A stretch of DNA of 8,812 bases from Neptuniibacter sp. (GCA_030149405.1 JASBRM010000057.1:1-8812); one strand, 5' to 3'. Shown: positions 1 to 6,731, counted from the first letter of the stretch. Numbers and translations are program-made. Notes: generated from the letters alone by a model not told the origin.

Positions 1-789
1 GGTGAAAACCGTTACATGAGTGTTTTCTTTTCTGATATCAGAGGATTTACCAGCCTTTCTGAACAGTTGTCACCACAACAACTAACGCGCTTGATGAATA
101 TTTACCTGACGGGCATGACCCGGGTCATTCATGAACATCGCGGCACGGTTGATAAATATATTGGTGATGCCGTCATGGCATTTTGGGGAGCGCCACTAGA
201 AGATAAAGAACATACCCGACATGCGCTTCAGGCTGCGCTAAAAATGCTGGAAGTATTACCCGAACTTAATGCCCAGTTAGAACGCGAACACTTGCCCCCG
301 GTTCAAGTGGGTATGGGTATTAATAGTGGGAAAATGAACGTAGGTAACATGGGTTCTAACTTCAGAATGGCGTATACCGTTCTGGGTGATGCCGTGAACC
401 TTGCATCGAGATTAGAAGGTCTTACGAAGTTCTATGGTTGTGACTTGCTGGTGAGTGGTGAGGTTGCTGAGGAAGTCCCCGAATATATTTACCGGGAGTT
501 AGATAAAGTTCAGGTAAAAGGCCGTGCGGAAGCGGTGACTATTCTTGAGCCGGTTGCTTTGCGTGACGACTGCGATAAAGAGCTGTTTGACCTGATTGAG
601 ACGTTTAATCGCGCGGTGCATTCATACCGATCTATGAATTGGGATCAGGCTGAAAGCGGTTTTAAAGCCTACCTTGAGCAGTTGCCAAAGAATGCATCCG
701 CTTCACTTTACCTTGAGCGTATTGCCAGATTCAGAGAGGAGCCACCTCAAGAAAATTGGGATGGGGTATTCAGTCATACTTCCAAGTAG
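1..789 (+). CDS. Class III adenylate/guanylate cyclase, C-terminal part (5' end outside window)
   Basis: The reading frame is open from base 1 (G-E-N-R-Y before the Met at 16), so the ATG at 16 is internal and the gene begins upstream. The visible part is a class III nucleotide cyclase catalytic domain making cAMP (or cGMP) from the NTP. Numbered from that Met, the two metal aspartates are D7 (FFSDIRGF) and D51 (DKYIGDAVMAFWG). K47 and T121 sit at the purine-selecting positions (YTVLGD), and N128 and R132 are the transition-state residues (VNLASRLEG), so the site looks intact. The K/T pairing favours ATP. Residues ~188-257 form a helical, TPR-like tail ending in WDGVF, typical of cyclases with an N-terminal CHASE2 sensor and TM helices; that N-terminal part is inferred, not seen. 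It converges on the HD-GYP gene with a 4-bp gap and no clear terminator between. Confidence 0.93.
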   Translation, partial: GENRYMSVFFSDIRGFTSLSEQLSPQQLTRLMNIYLTGMTRVIHEHRGTVDKYIGDAVMAFWGAPLEDKEHTRHALQAALKMLEVLPELNAQLEREHLPPVQVGMGINSGKMNVGNMGSNFRMAYTVLGDAVNLASRLEGLTKFYGCDLLVSGEVAEEVPEYIYRELDKVQVKGRAEAVTILEPVALRDDCDKELFDLIETFNRAVHSYRSMNWDQAESGFKAYLEQLPKNASASLYLERIARFREEPPQENWDGVFSHTSK

Positions 790-793
790 TCTG

Positions 794-2386
794 TTACTTC
801 AAACCGGGCAAAGTTGAAGGGTCAAACTCGTCGATCTGGCGATCTGCCATATGCAGTTTTGCATATTTAAGATAAGTGCCACTTTCGACAAAGAGTTTGA
901 ATAACTCGGCATCCAGATGATGATCCTCTACCATCCTGCCCAAAATATTCATGGCCTGTGACAGCAGCATGCCTTTCTTGTATGGGCGATCTGGAGAAGT
1001 AAGCGCTTCGAACACATCGGCAATACACATAATCCTTGCCCGGGTTGAAAGCTCATCACCGGTGACGCCACGTGGATAACCACTGCCATCCATATGTTCA
1101 TGGTGATTACAGGCAATTTCAGGGACTTCTCTGAGCTGTTTAGGGTAGGTTAGCGACTCCAGCATATCGATTGAAACCTTGATATGGTCTCTCATCACCT
1201 GTCGCTCATCATCCGTTAATGTCCCTTTACTGATACAAAGGTTATCCACTTCATCTTTGTTGAGTAAGTGGTGTTGATTGCCTGCAGAGTCCAGCCAGTT
1301 AGTCGTTGCGATTTCTTGTACTCGTTCCTTTAACTCTGGCGCCATAAATTCCGAACCAGTGTTCGATTTACGGATAAAGGCCAGGTCGTCATCCAGTTGC
1401 TGTAATTGTTGTTGCAGTAGCGTTTGTGCGGATAAAAAATCCTTATCCGAGAGATCATCACGCTTCTTCAGCAACTCCAGTTCCAGATGTAGTTTATATT
1501 CCCTAAAACGGCTTTCAATAAGGTCAATACGATCAAACATGGTATGCAGTTTTGTTGCCTTATCGATAATGTATTCAGGTGTCGTGATTTTCCCGCAATC
1601 ATGCAGCCAGGAAGCGATTCTTAACTCATAAAGTTCATTTTCAGAAAAACAAGTATCAGCAAATTTGCCTTTAGTGGCGCTATTGATCGCATCAGCCATC
1701 AGCATCGCGATCTCAGGTACCTGTTCACAATGTTTACCAGTGACAGGCGACTTGTGGTCAATTGCACGACCAATAAGTTTGATGAATGACTCAAATAACT
1801 GACGTTGTGCATCAATAAGGCGCCGTTTGGTTAAAACTGCGGCCGCAAGTGAAGCCAGAGATTCCACTAAATTTTGCTGGGTTTCAGGGAACGGGATGAC
1901 CTCACCATTGCTGTTTGTGGCGTTAATAAGTTGCAACACACCAATAACTTCACCTTCATGGTCTTGAAGGGGAACGCATAGGAAGGACTTGGAACGGTAG
2001 CTCAGTTGCTTATCAAAATTTCGGGTGCCTGAAAAATCATAATCTTTACATTCGTAGGCATCTGGAATGTTGATCGTTTCCTGTTGCACAAAGGTTTGTA
2101 CTACCACCAGTTTGGAGGATTGTTGTTGAGCATTATAAATCTGGACGGGAGGCAGATCTTTTGGCTTTCGATGAATACCCAGAGAGCGGTTATGCAATAC
2201 GGTAAACATCAGCTCATTTTCGTTCTCTTCATTGAGGGTATAGAGCGTGCCTCCATCTGCATTGGTGAGAAACATGCAGCCAAGAATGATGCGATCCAGC
2301 AATTTGATGTGATCTTTCTCAGAGGTTAAGGCACCAGTTAAATCGGCTAGCTGCTTTACCACTTCCTGAGTTTCAATATGGCTCAT
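794..2386 (-). CDS. GAF domain plus HD-GYP domain protein, probable c-di-GMP phosphodiesterase
   Basis: A 530-residue cytoplasmic protein with no signal peptide or TM segment. Residues ~20-187 are a GAF domain (S-F-L-C-V-P-L and G-V-L-Q-L-I-N are typical GAF strands), probably a small-ligand sensor. Residues ~195-490 are an HD-GYP hydrolase, a family that cleaves c-di-GMP to pGpG/GMP at a metal centre. H262-D263 lie in HDCGK, followed by K266, H401 (RDHIKVS), and H428-H429-E430-H431-x-D433-G-x-G-Y437-P-x-G440, so the signature residues are all present. Residues ~282-387, between the HD motif and the GYP half, are a roughly 105-residue insertion rich in E, K, Q and L, probably partly coiled coil; most family members have only a short link there. 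The start has a weak Shine-Dalgarno (GGGAT, 2391-2395). It is divergent from the TRAP operon and convergent with the cyclase. Function is inferred from motifs; the signal sensed is unknown. Confidence 0.93.
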   Translation of the reverse strand: MSHIETQEVVKQLADLTGALTSEKDHIKLLDRIILGCMFLTNADGGTLYTLNEENENELMFTVLHNRSLGIHRKPKDLPPVQIYNAQQQSSKLVVVQTFVQQETINIPDAYECKDYDFSGTRNFDKQLSYRSKSFLCVPLQDHEGEVIGVLQLINATNSNGEVIPFPETQQNLVESLASLAAAVLTKRRLIDAQRQLFESFIKLIGRAIDHKSPVTGKHCEQVPEIAMLMADAINSATKGKFADTCFSENELYELRIASWLHDCGKITTPEYIIDKATKLHTMFDRIDLIESRFREYKLHLELELLKKRDDLSDKDFLSAQTLLQQQLQQLDDDLAFIRKSNTGSEFMAPELKERVQEIATTNWLDSAGNQHHLLNKDEVDNLCISKGTLTDDERQVMRDHIKVSIDMLESLTYPKQLREVPEIACNHHEHMDGSGYPRGVTGDELSTRARIMCIADVFEALTSPDRPYKKGMLLSQAMNILGRMVEDHHLDAELFKLFVESGTYLKYAKLHMADRQIDEFDPSTLPGLK

Positions 2387-2511
2387 GTTTATCCCGGCTA
2401 TCTGTTTGTGCGGTAAGACTAAATGTGGCTATGATGCACTGCAGTGTCAAGAGATATAGCCTATATTTCAGGCCTTTTTCAGTGAATATCAGATCACAAC
2501 GCCTCCGTAAT

Positions 2512-2544
2512 ACTACTTAGTAATTCTAATGCGCTCTAAGTAGT
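2512..2544. promoter_or_regulatory. 9-bp perfect inverted repeat, possible operator
   Basis: ACTACTTAG (2512-2520) and its exact complement CTAAGTAGT (2536-2544) are separated by 15 nt, in the region shared by the HD-GYP and dctP genes. No T-run follows, so a terminator is unlikely. A regulator binding site is possible; the protein cannot be named. Confidence 0.35.
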
Positions 2545-2646
2545 CTTGCGCATTCGATTGCGCACTATTCCTCATTGGGTATCTTCAAATCATGTGCCAA
2601 ACTAAATAAGTTCAATACTGGCATGGCTATGTGTTAGTGGATGAAT

Positions 2647-2666
2647 TTCGGACCGAATCCTATAAC
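2647..2666 (+). promoter_or_regulatory. Possible dctP promoter/operator: 11-bp palindrome plus TATAAC
   Basis: TTCGGACCGAA (2647-2657) is a perfect palindrome with one central base. It lies 3 nt upstream of TATAAC (2661-2666), a fair -10 hexamer about 60 nt before the dctP start. No good -35 is visible at 16-18 nt, so a palindrome-binding activator or repressor would fit. This is inference from spacing only. Confidence 0.3.
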
Positions 2667-2722
2667 GGTCTTACAGTTGATGGTTCTCGAAAGAGAGATA
2701 CAGACAAAGGATGATAATAAAA

Positions 2723-3799
2723 ATGATGAAATTTAAGTTTGCTAAGACCCTTCTGGCAGCAGCTGCATGTACAGCTGTTCTGGCTGGTCCTGCAATGGCT
2801 GCTGAGAAAGTGTATAAACTGAAGCTGGCAGAAACATGGCCAACAAACTTCCCGGTTTTTGGTGATGCCACCAAAAACATGGCAGCGTTAGCAGATAAAA
2901 TGTCTAACGGCCGCCTTAAAATAACGATTGATTCCAAGAATAAGCATAAAGCACCTTTAGGTGTTTTTGATATGGTCCGTGCTGGTCAGTACGACATGGG
3001 TCACTCAGCTTCTTATTACTGGAAAGGTAAAGTACCTAACACGCTTTACTTCACAACAATGCCATTTGGTATGACAGCACCTGAGCAGTATGGTTGGTTC
3101 TATTACGGTGGTGGTCAGGAACTGATGGACGAGGTTTACGGCAAGTTTAACCTGATGTCCTTCCCGGGTGGTAACACAGGTAACCAGATGGGTGGTTGGT
3201 TCCAGAAAGAGATCAATTCTTTGGATGACCTTAAAGGTCTGAAGATGCGTATCCCTGGTTTTGCCGGTGAAGTACTGGCTAAGCTTGGTGCTAAACCAAC
3301 AAACATTCCAGCGGGTGAGCTATACACAGCTCTGGAGCGTCGTACAATCGATGCGCTGGAGTGGGTAGGTCCTTCTCTTGACCTGCGAATGGGTTTCCAC
3401 AAAATCGCGCCGTACTACTACACAGGTTGGCATGAGCCAGCGACAGAGCTGCAGTTCCTGGTTAACAAGAAGAAGTTCGATCGTTTGCCGCCTGACCTGC
3501 AACAGATCCTGAAAACTGCGATGCGTACAGCCGCATACGATATGTACATTCAGTCGTATCATGCTTCTGCAGAAAACTGGGATAGCATGAAGAAAGAATA
3601 TCCAAACATCAAAGTTAAGAGTTTCCCTGCGGAAGTAACTGCAGCGATGCGTAAAGCTAACGATGAACTGCTTGCAGAAAAAGCAGCGTCCGATCCAATG
3701 GCTAAGAAAATTCTCGACTCTCAGGCTGAGTACCTGCGTAAAGCGCGTGCCTGGACTGATATCTCTGATAAAGCTTATCTGAACAGCCTTTCTAAGTAA
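2723..3799 (+). CDS. dctP: TRAP transporter substrate-binding protein, DctP family, TakP/FcbT1-like
   Basis: Periplasmic solute receptor that captures an organic acid and hands it to the DctQM membrane unit. The ATG at 2723 is chosen because AAGGA (2707-2711) is 11 nt away but directly abuts the ATG at 2711; the latter would add four residues, and 2726 is also possible. The product has a Sec signal peptide (K-F-K, then Leu/Ala-rich), with likely cleavage after A-M-A before A-E-K-V-Y. Numbered from 2723, Q155 (NTGNQMGGW), R176 (KMRIPG, the family arginine that pairs with the carboxylate) and E213-W214 (LEWVGP) form the ligand pocket pattern of the TakP branch, whose characterised members bind 2-oxoacids or lactate. 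The substrate is therefore probably a small 2-oxo or hydroxy acid (inference). Codon use is dominated by GGT, CGT, GCT and CTG, suggesting high expression. A hairpin separates it from dctQ. Confidence 0.95.
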   Translation: MMKFKFAKTLLAAAACTAVLAGPAMAAEKVYKLKLAETWPTNFPVFGDATKNMAALADKMSNGRLKITIDSKNKHKAPLGVFDMVRAGQYDMGHSASYYWKGKVPNTLYFTTMPFGMTAPEQYGWFYYGGGQELMDEVYGKFNLMSFPGGNTGNQMGGWFQKEINSLDDLKGLKMRIPGFAGEVLAKLGAKPTNIPAGELYTALERRTIDALEWVGPSLDLRMGFHKIAPYYYTGWHEPATELQFLVNKKKFDRLPPDLQQILKTAMRTAAYDMYIQSYHASAENWDSMKKEYPNIKVKSFPAEVTAAMRKANDELLAEKAASDPMAKKILDSQAEYLRKARAWTDISDKAYLNSLSK

Positions 3800-3814
3800 T
3801 CGGTTGTCACCTTG

Positions 3815-3844
3815 CTGGCACCCTAGGGTGCCAGTTTTAATTTT
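3815..3844 (+). terminator. Intercistronic intrinsic terminator/attenuator between dctP and dctQ
   Basis: CTGGCACCCT (3815-3824) is followed immediately by its exact complement AGGGTGCCAG (3825-3834), then TTTTAATTTT (3835-3844). In RNA this makes an 8-bp stem with a 4-nt loop and a U-rich tail, 15 nt after the dctP stop and just before the dctQ ribosome binding site. It probably terminates part of the transcripts or protects the 3' end of dctP mRNA, making more receptor than permease. Confidence 0.8.
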
Positions 3845-3855
3845 CAGGAGCTTAC

Positions 3856-4392
3856 ATGTTTCTATTGCGGCTGGAGCAGGTGATCAACAGCTTTTCCGAC
3901 TTACTCGGAAAGATCTCTGCGGTCCTCTTTGTAATTATGTTGTTCAACGTCTTCATCGACGTTGTGATGCGGTACGTATTCAATGATGTATCAATCGGTA
4001 TGCAGGAGCTGGAATGGCATCTGTATGCTGCGGTTTTTCTTTTAGGTGTACCGTACACGCTTAAAGCGGGTGGTCATGTGCGAGTTGATCTTGTGTATGA
4101 GCGTTTGAGCGGTAAAACCAAGGCCGTTATTGATATGTTAGGTTGCCTGATTCTCCTGTTCCCATTCTGTGCATTGGTTGGGTGGTACGGAATCGACTTT
4201 GCTCGTGAATCTTTTGAATTGGGTGAGATGTCTGGTGACCCGGGTGGTTTACCCTACCGTTGGATCATCAAGTCCGTTATTCCTTTTGCTTTTTTTGCCA
4301 TGCTGATCAGTGGTATCGGCTTTTTCCTTAAATCCCTCAATATCTTCCTGGGCAATCGTCCGGAAGAACATTATCAAACGCCACAGCATTAA
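3856..4392 (+). CDS. dctQ: TRAP transporter small permease subunit, DctQ family
   Basis: A 178-residue integral membrane protein. Four hydrophobic helices are visible at roughly 16-39, 52-70, 92-113 and 137-160, as expected for the small TRAP subunit that partners DctM and docks the receptor. Family marks are the loop motif G-G-H-V-R-V-D (residues 72-78) and L-P-Y-R-W-I-I-K-S-V-I-P-F (132-144) before the last helix. Length is normal for the FcbT2-type branch. The start is supported by AGGAG (3846-3850), 5 nt before the ATG. The stop is 11 nt before dctM, so the two are almost certainly co-transcribed and co-translated. Overlapping frames on both strands here are shadows. Confidence 0.95.
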   Translation: MFLLRLEQVINSFSDLLGKISAVLFVIMLFNVFIDVVMRYVFNDVSIGMQELEWHLYAAVFLLGVPYTLKAGGHVRVDLVYERLSGKTKAVIDMLGCLILLFPFCALVGWYGIDFARESFELGEMSGDPGGLPYRWIIKSVIPFAFFAMLISGIGFFLKSLNIFLGNRPEEHYQTPQH

Positions 4393-4403
4393 GGAGCCAG
4401 TAA

Positions 4404-5693
4404 ATGATCGGTATTATTATGTTCGTTGTGGCGCTGCTAATGCTATTGGTGGGCTTCCCTGTAGCCTTTACCTTTGGTGGCGTTGCTTTGATTTTTGGTG
4501 TCTTCGCAGAAGGCCCCGACATGTTTGCGTTTATGCCATTCCGTATCCAGAGCATTATGGAAAATACGGTTCTGATGGCGGTACCTCTGTTCATATTTAT
4601 GGGTATTGTTCTGCAGAAAACTCAGTTGGCAGAACAGCTACTTGAATCCATGGGCAAGCTCTTCGGTGGTGTCCGGGGAGGGCTGGCAATTTCTACTGTA
4701 CTGGTTGGTGCGCTGCTGGCTGCATCGACGGGTGTAGTAGGGGCTTCTGTTGTTGCGATGGGCCTAATCTCATTGCCGGTAATGCTGAAGTACAAATATG
4801 ACAAATCACTGGCCTGCGGCACCATCTGTGCGTCTGGTACTCTTGGTCAGATTATCCCTCCATCTATTATTCTCATTATTCTGGGCGATGTATTGGGTAT
4901 TCCAGTTGGTGATCTGTTCAAGGCTGCGGTTGGACCGGGGCTGATTTTGATCGGTGTTTATGTGGTATACATCCTGATCTACAGTTTTGTGAAGCCGGAA
5001 TCTGCGCCTGCGTTGCCTTTAGATGAAGATGTAGCGAGTAAACGAGAACAGTACATTAAGGCGCTGAAAGCGATTATTCCGCCACTGGCATTGATTTTGA
5101 TTGTACTGGGTTCCATCTTTGCAGGTATTGCGACACCAACGGAGTCTTCAGCTCTGGGTGGTGTAGGCGCGATTATCCTGGCCGCTCTGTATCGTCAGTT
5201 CAGTTGGAAAATGGTTCTGGATTCGGCCACTGAGACGGTGAAAGTGACGGCCATGGTATTTGCTATCCTACTGGGGGCAACCGCATTCTCTATGGCGTTT
5301 ACCTACACGGGTGGTGATTACATTGTGGAAGAGGTGCTGTCTGATCTTCCAGGTGGAGCAACTGGATTCCTTATCCTCTCTATGATTGCGATTCTGATCC
5401 TGGGTTTCTTTATTGATTTTGTAGAGATCAGTTTCATCATTGTTCCAATTCTGGCACCAGTAGCGGACGCTCTGGGCATTGCACCCTTATGGTTTGCAAT
5501 CCTGATTGCTATGAACTTACAGACCAGTTTCCTTACCCCTCCATTCGGATTTAGTTTGTTCTATCTGAAAGGAGTAGCACCCCCATCCGTAAAAACCATG
5601 GATATTTATAAAGGTGTTATGCCGTTCATCATTATGCAGGTTGCTGTTGTGATCTCGATTCTTGTGTTCCCAGGATTCTATGGTCTTGCGTAA
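4404..5693 (+). CDS. dctM: TRAP transporter large permease subunit, DctM family
   Basis: A 429-residue polytopic inner-membrane protein, the transport core that uses a sodium gradient in this family. It is hydrophobic throughout, consistent with about 12 TM segments plus re-entrant loops. Recognisable DctM signatures are V-P-L-F-I-F-M-G-I near residue 58, the G-A-L-L-A-A-S-T-G-V-V-G-A-S segment near 100-113, S-G-T-L-G-Q-I-I-P-P-S near 145, A-T-P-T-E-S-S-A-L-G near 250 and L-T-P-P-F-G-F-S near 377. Length is usual for the family. AAGGAG (4391-4396), overlapping the dctQ stop codon, lies 7 nt before the ATG. It is the last gene of the operon; a strong terminator follows 29 nt after the stop. 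No residue loss or frame break is seen. Confidence 0.96.
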   Translation: MIGIIMFVVALLMLLVGFPVAFTFGGVALIFGVFAEGPDMFAFMPFRIQSIMENTVLMAVPLFIFMGIVLQKTQLAEQLLESMGKLFGGVRGGLAISTVLVGALLAASTGVVGASVVAMGLISLPVMLKYKYDKSLACGTICASGTLGQIIPPSIILIILGDVLGIPVGDLFKAAVGPGLILIGVYVVYILIYSFVKPESAPALPLDEDVASKREQYIKALKAIIPPLALILIVLGSIFAGIATPTESSALGGVGAIILAALYRQFSWKMVLDSATETVKVTAMVFAILLGATAFSMAFTYTGGDYIVEEVLSDLPGGATGFLILSMIAILILGFFIDFVEISFIIVPILAPVADALGIAPLWFAILIAMNLQTSFLTPPFGFSLFYLKGVAPPSVKTMDIYKGVMPFIIMQVAVVISILVFPGFYGLA

Positions 5694-5722
5694 ATTTTAA
5701 GGTTTAACCCTAATGACCTTTC

Positions 5723-5747
5723 GGGCCGCTTTAAGCGGCCCTTTTTT
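5723..5747 (+). terminator. Rho-independent terminator of the dctPQM operon
   Basis: GGGCCGCT (5723-5730) pairs with AGCGGCCC (5734-5741) across a TTA loop and is followed by six T residues (5742-5747). The 8-bp GC-rich stem with T tract is a textbook intrinsic terminator just after dctM. Confidence 0.93.
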
Positions 5748-6100
5748 ATGCACACTGGCTTAGTGATTTATTTTGCATAAGCTTTTATGAGTTATTCACT
5801 GAAAGTGTGGATAACTTTGGGTGTAACTTTTGGGTAGATCGCTGTAAAGCAGGTGATATGGGGTTTTGAGAAATCTGGGTCAAAAATAATCAAGGAATAT
5901 TATCCATAAAAAACAATATGTTACGATTATTGTTCTCTTGAATTAACAGAGATCTTCTGATTTGTATACAGGGCTATAGGTAAATTTCGGTTTGTGGATT
6001 AATTTCTGTTGGGGTTAAATTTTGGTTGACATCACACAGCCCCAAAATCACGGTGCTTGTGGGATAAGTGTGTCCTTACATTCTTTTAATTATTCTCTGA
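5748..6100. other. AT-rich intergenic spacer with DnaA-box-like 9-mers
   Basis: About 350 bases without a supportable gene on either strand. The region contains TGTGGATAA (5806-5814), the exact complement of the consensus DnaA box TTATCCACA. Near-matches with one difference are TTATCCATA (5900-5908) and TGTGGATTA (5993-6001). A weak inverted repeat ATTTTGG/CCAAAAT flanks a TTGACA hexamer near 6018-6048, but no -10 follows it. No replication gene is nearby, so an origin is not claimed. Confidence 0.5.
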
Positions 6101-6466
6101 TTATTGTTTGAATAGGTAATTAGAAATCTCTATAAGGTTCAAATCTGGATCTCTGATATAGACCGATAAAATTGGACCCATCGCGCCAGTTCTCTCCACA
6201 GGGCCTTCTTCAATAGTGATGCTTAATTTGTTTAGCTGAATGACAAACTCTTCTATAGGTGTGAGAGTTATAAAGCAGAGGTCGGCGCTGCCGGGAGTGG
6301 GTTTATTGGCCTTTGGCAGAAATTCTTTTTGGTGTTGATGAAGGTTGATCTTCTGTTGGCCAAAACATAAAGCTTTGCGGCCCTCACCAAATTCAATCGA
6401 CTGCATACCTAATACAGTTTCATAAAAGCGGATGCTGCGGTTAATATCCTCAACGGTGAGTACTTG

Positions 6467-6495
6467 GGAACCTGCGAATAAGTCCTGTTAGCGCT
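6467..6495 (+). repeat. Left terminal inverted repeat of the element
   Basis: Starts GGAACCTGCGAATAAG and ends GTTAGCGCT. It pairs with 6703-6731 at 28 of 29 positions; the exception (T6479) is a wobble pair in RNA. Confidence 0.92.
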
Positions 6496-6497
6496 CT

Positions 6498-6593
6498 GGC
6501 TTATGTGATGGTTCACAATCAAGGAAGTACTTTGCAGTAATGTCTGGACCTTTCAAAAAGTACTGACACAGAGTGTGGATCATCACAAAAGCC
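6498..6593. repeat. Left internal hairpin arm of the element
   Basis: Arms 6498-6520 and 6571-6593 match as inverted repeats at 19 of 23 positions. Two of the four differences are G-U compatible, so 21 of 23 pair in RNA. After a 5x6 internal loop, AGTACTTT (6526-6533) pairs perfectly with AAAGTACT (6557-6564), leaving a 23-nt loop. Confidence 0.82.
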
Positions 6594-6600
6594 CCGGAGG

Positions 6601-6700
6601 GCAAGCCCTGTAGACTGTATCTGCTGTGTTGCAGCTCTTGTTAAGGGCTACGGCCATTAACGGCGAACTGCGCCTTACATCTACAGCCTTCAGGGCTTGC
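6601..6700. repeat. Right internal hairpin arm of the element
   Basis: Arms 6601-6623 and 6678-6700 match at 19 of 23 positions, starting with ten perfect pairs (GCAAGCCCTG). Further in, GCAG (6631-6634) pairs with CTGC (6668-6671). GTTAAGGGC (6640-6648) pairs with GCCATTAAC (6653-6661) with one G-A mismatch, closing on TACG, a UNCG-class tetraloop with a C-G closing pair if read as + strand RNA. Confidence 0.82.
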
Positions 6701-6702
6701 AT

Positions 6703-6731
6703 AGCGCTAACAGGACTTGTTCGCAGGTTCC
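6703..6731 (-). repeat. Right terminal inverted repeat of the element
   Basis: Read on the minus strand it starts GGAACCTGCGAACAAG and ends GTTAGCGCT. It is the partner of 6467-6495 and lies 44 bases upstream of the GIY-YIG start, so it may affect that gene's transcription. Confidence 0.92.

Larger units (their letters stand above)
2387..2722. other. Divergent intergenic region between the HD-GYP gene and dctP
   Basis: About 335 bases with no supportable gene. They must hold the promoters of both divergent units. Visible items are a 9-bp inverted repeat (2512-2544), two TTGCGCA copies exactly 12 bp apart (2546-2552 and 2558-2564), an 11-bp palindrome (2647-2657) just upstream of a TATAAC hexamer (2661-2666), and on the minus strand a perfect TTGACA hexamer (2445-2450). 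No convincing -10 lies at the right distance from that TTGACA. No sigma-54 GG-N10-GC site was found. Confidence 0.6.
6467..6731. mobile_element. 265-bp IS5-like MITE with Y-shaped (three-way junction) fold
   Basis: The ends are 29-bp inverted repeats (6467-6495 and 6703-6731) with one difference, T6479 against G6719, which is a G-U-type pair. They begin GGAACCTGCGAA(T/C)AAG. From memory, IS5 ends read GGAAGGTGCGAA(T/C)AAG, with the same T/C difference between the two ends. There is no transposase; the interior is two long hairpins (6498-6593 and 6601-6700), leaving linkers of 2, 7 and 2 nt. IS5 duplicates 4 bp (CTAR). The 4-nt flanks here read, on the minus strand, CCAA and CAAG, both fitting C-N-A-R, and a 4-bp duplication is the size that restores the VOC frame. 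An alternative boundary uses the exact 6-bp direct repeat CTTGGG (6463-6468, 6731-6736), but that leaves the gene one base out of frame. A non-autonomous, IS5-mobilised element is the best reading. Confidence 0.82.

Noticed and set aside
1278..1631. 117-codon open frame on the + strand inside the HD-GYP gene
   Set aside because: Low-complexity Ser/Cys/Arg-rich translation, antisense to a gene with full family motifs; a shadow frame.
2445..2450. Minus-strand TTGACA as the -35 of the HD-GYP gene
   Set aside because: No acceptable -10 hexamer at 16-18 nt; the best is CACATT with three matches.
2671..2937. 88-codon open frame on the minus strand over the dctP start
   Set aside because: Antisense to the dctP signal peptide region; its composition mirrors the Ala-rich sequence and no family is recognised.
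4310..4645. 111-codon open frame overlapping dctQ and dctM
   Set aside because: Lies across two well-supported membrane protein genes in another frame; no ribosome site and a Cys/Tyr-rich nonsense composition.
5806..6001. Replication origin
   Set aside because: Only one perfect DnaA box, no dnaA, gidA or similar genes nearby, and no array of AT-rich 13-mers.
6504..6517. CRP site (TGTGA...TCACA) in the left hairpin
   Set aside because: The half-sites are 4 nt apart instead of 6, and the sequence is explained as part of a hairpin arm.
6467..6731. Integron attC site (GTTAGCG / CGCTAAC near the ends)
   Set aside because: The core boxes do not fit GTTRRRY/RYYYAAC, the flanking gene is one split frame rather than a cassette boundary, and the outer 29-bp repeats fit IS5-like ends better.
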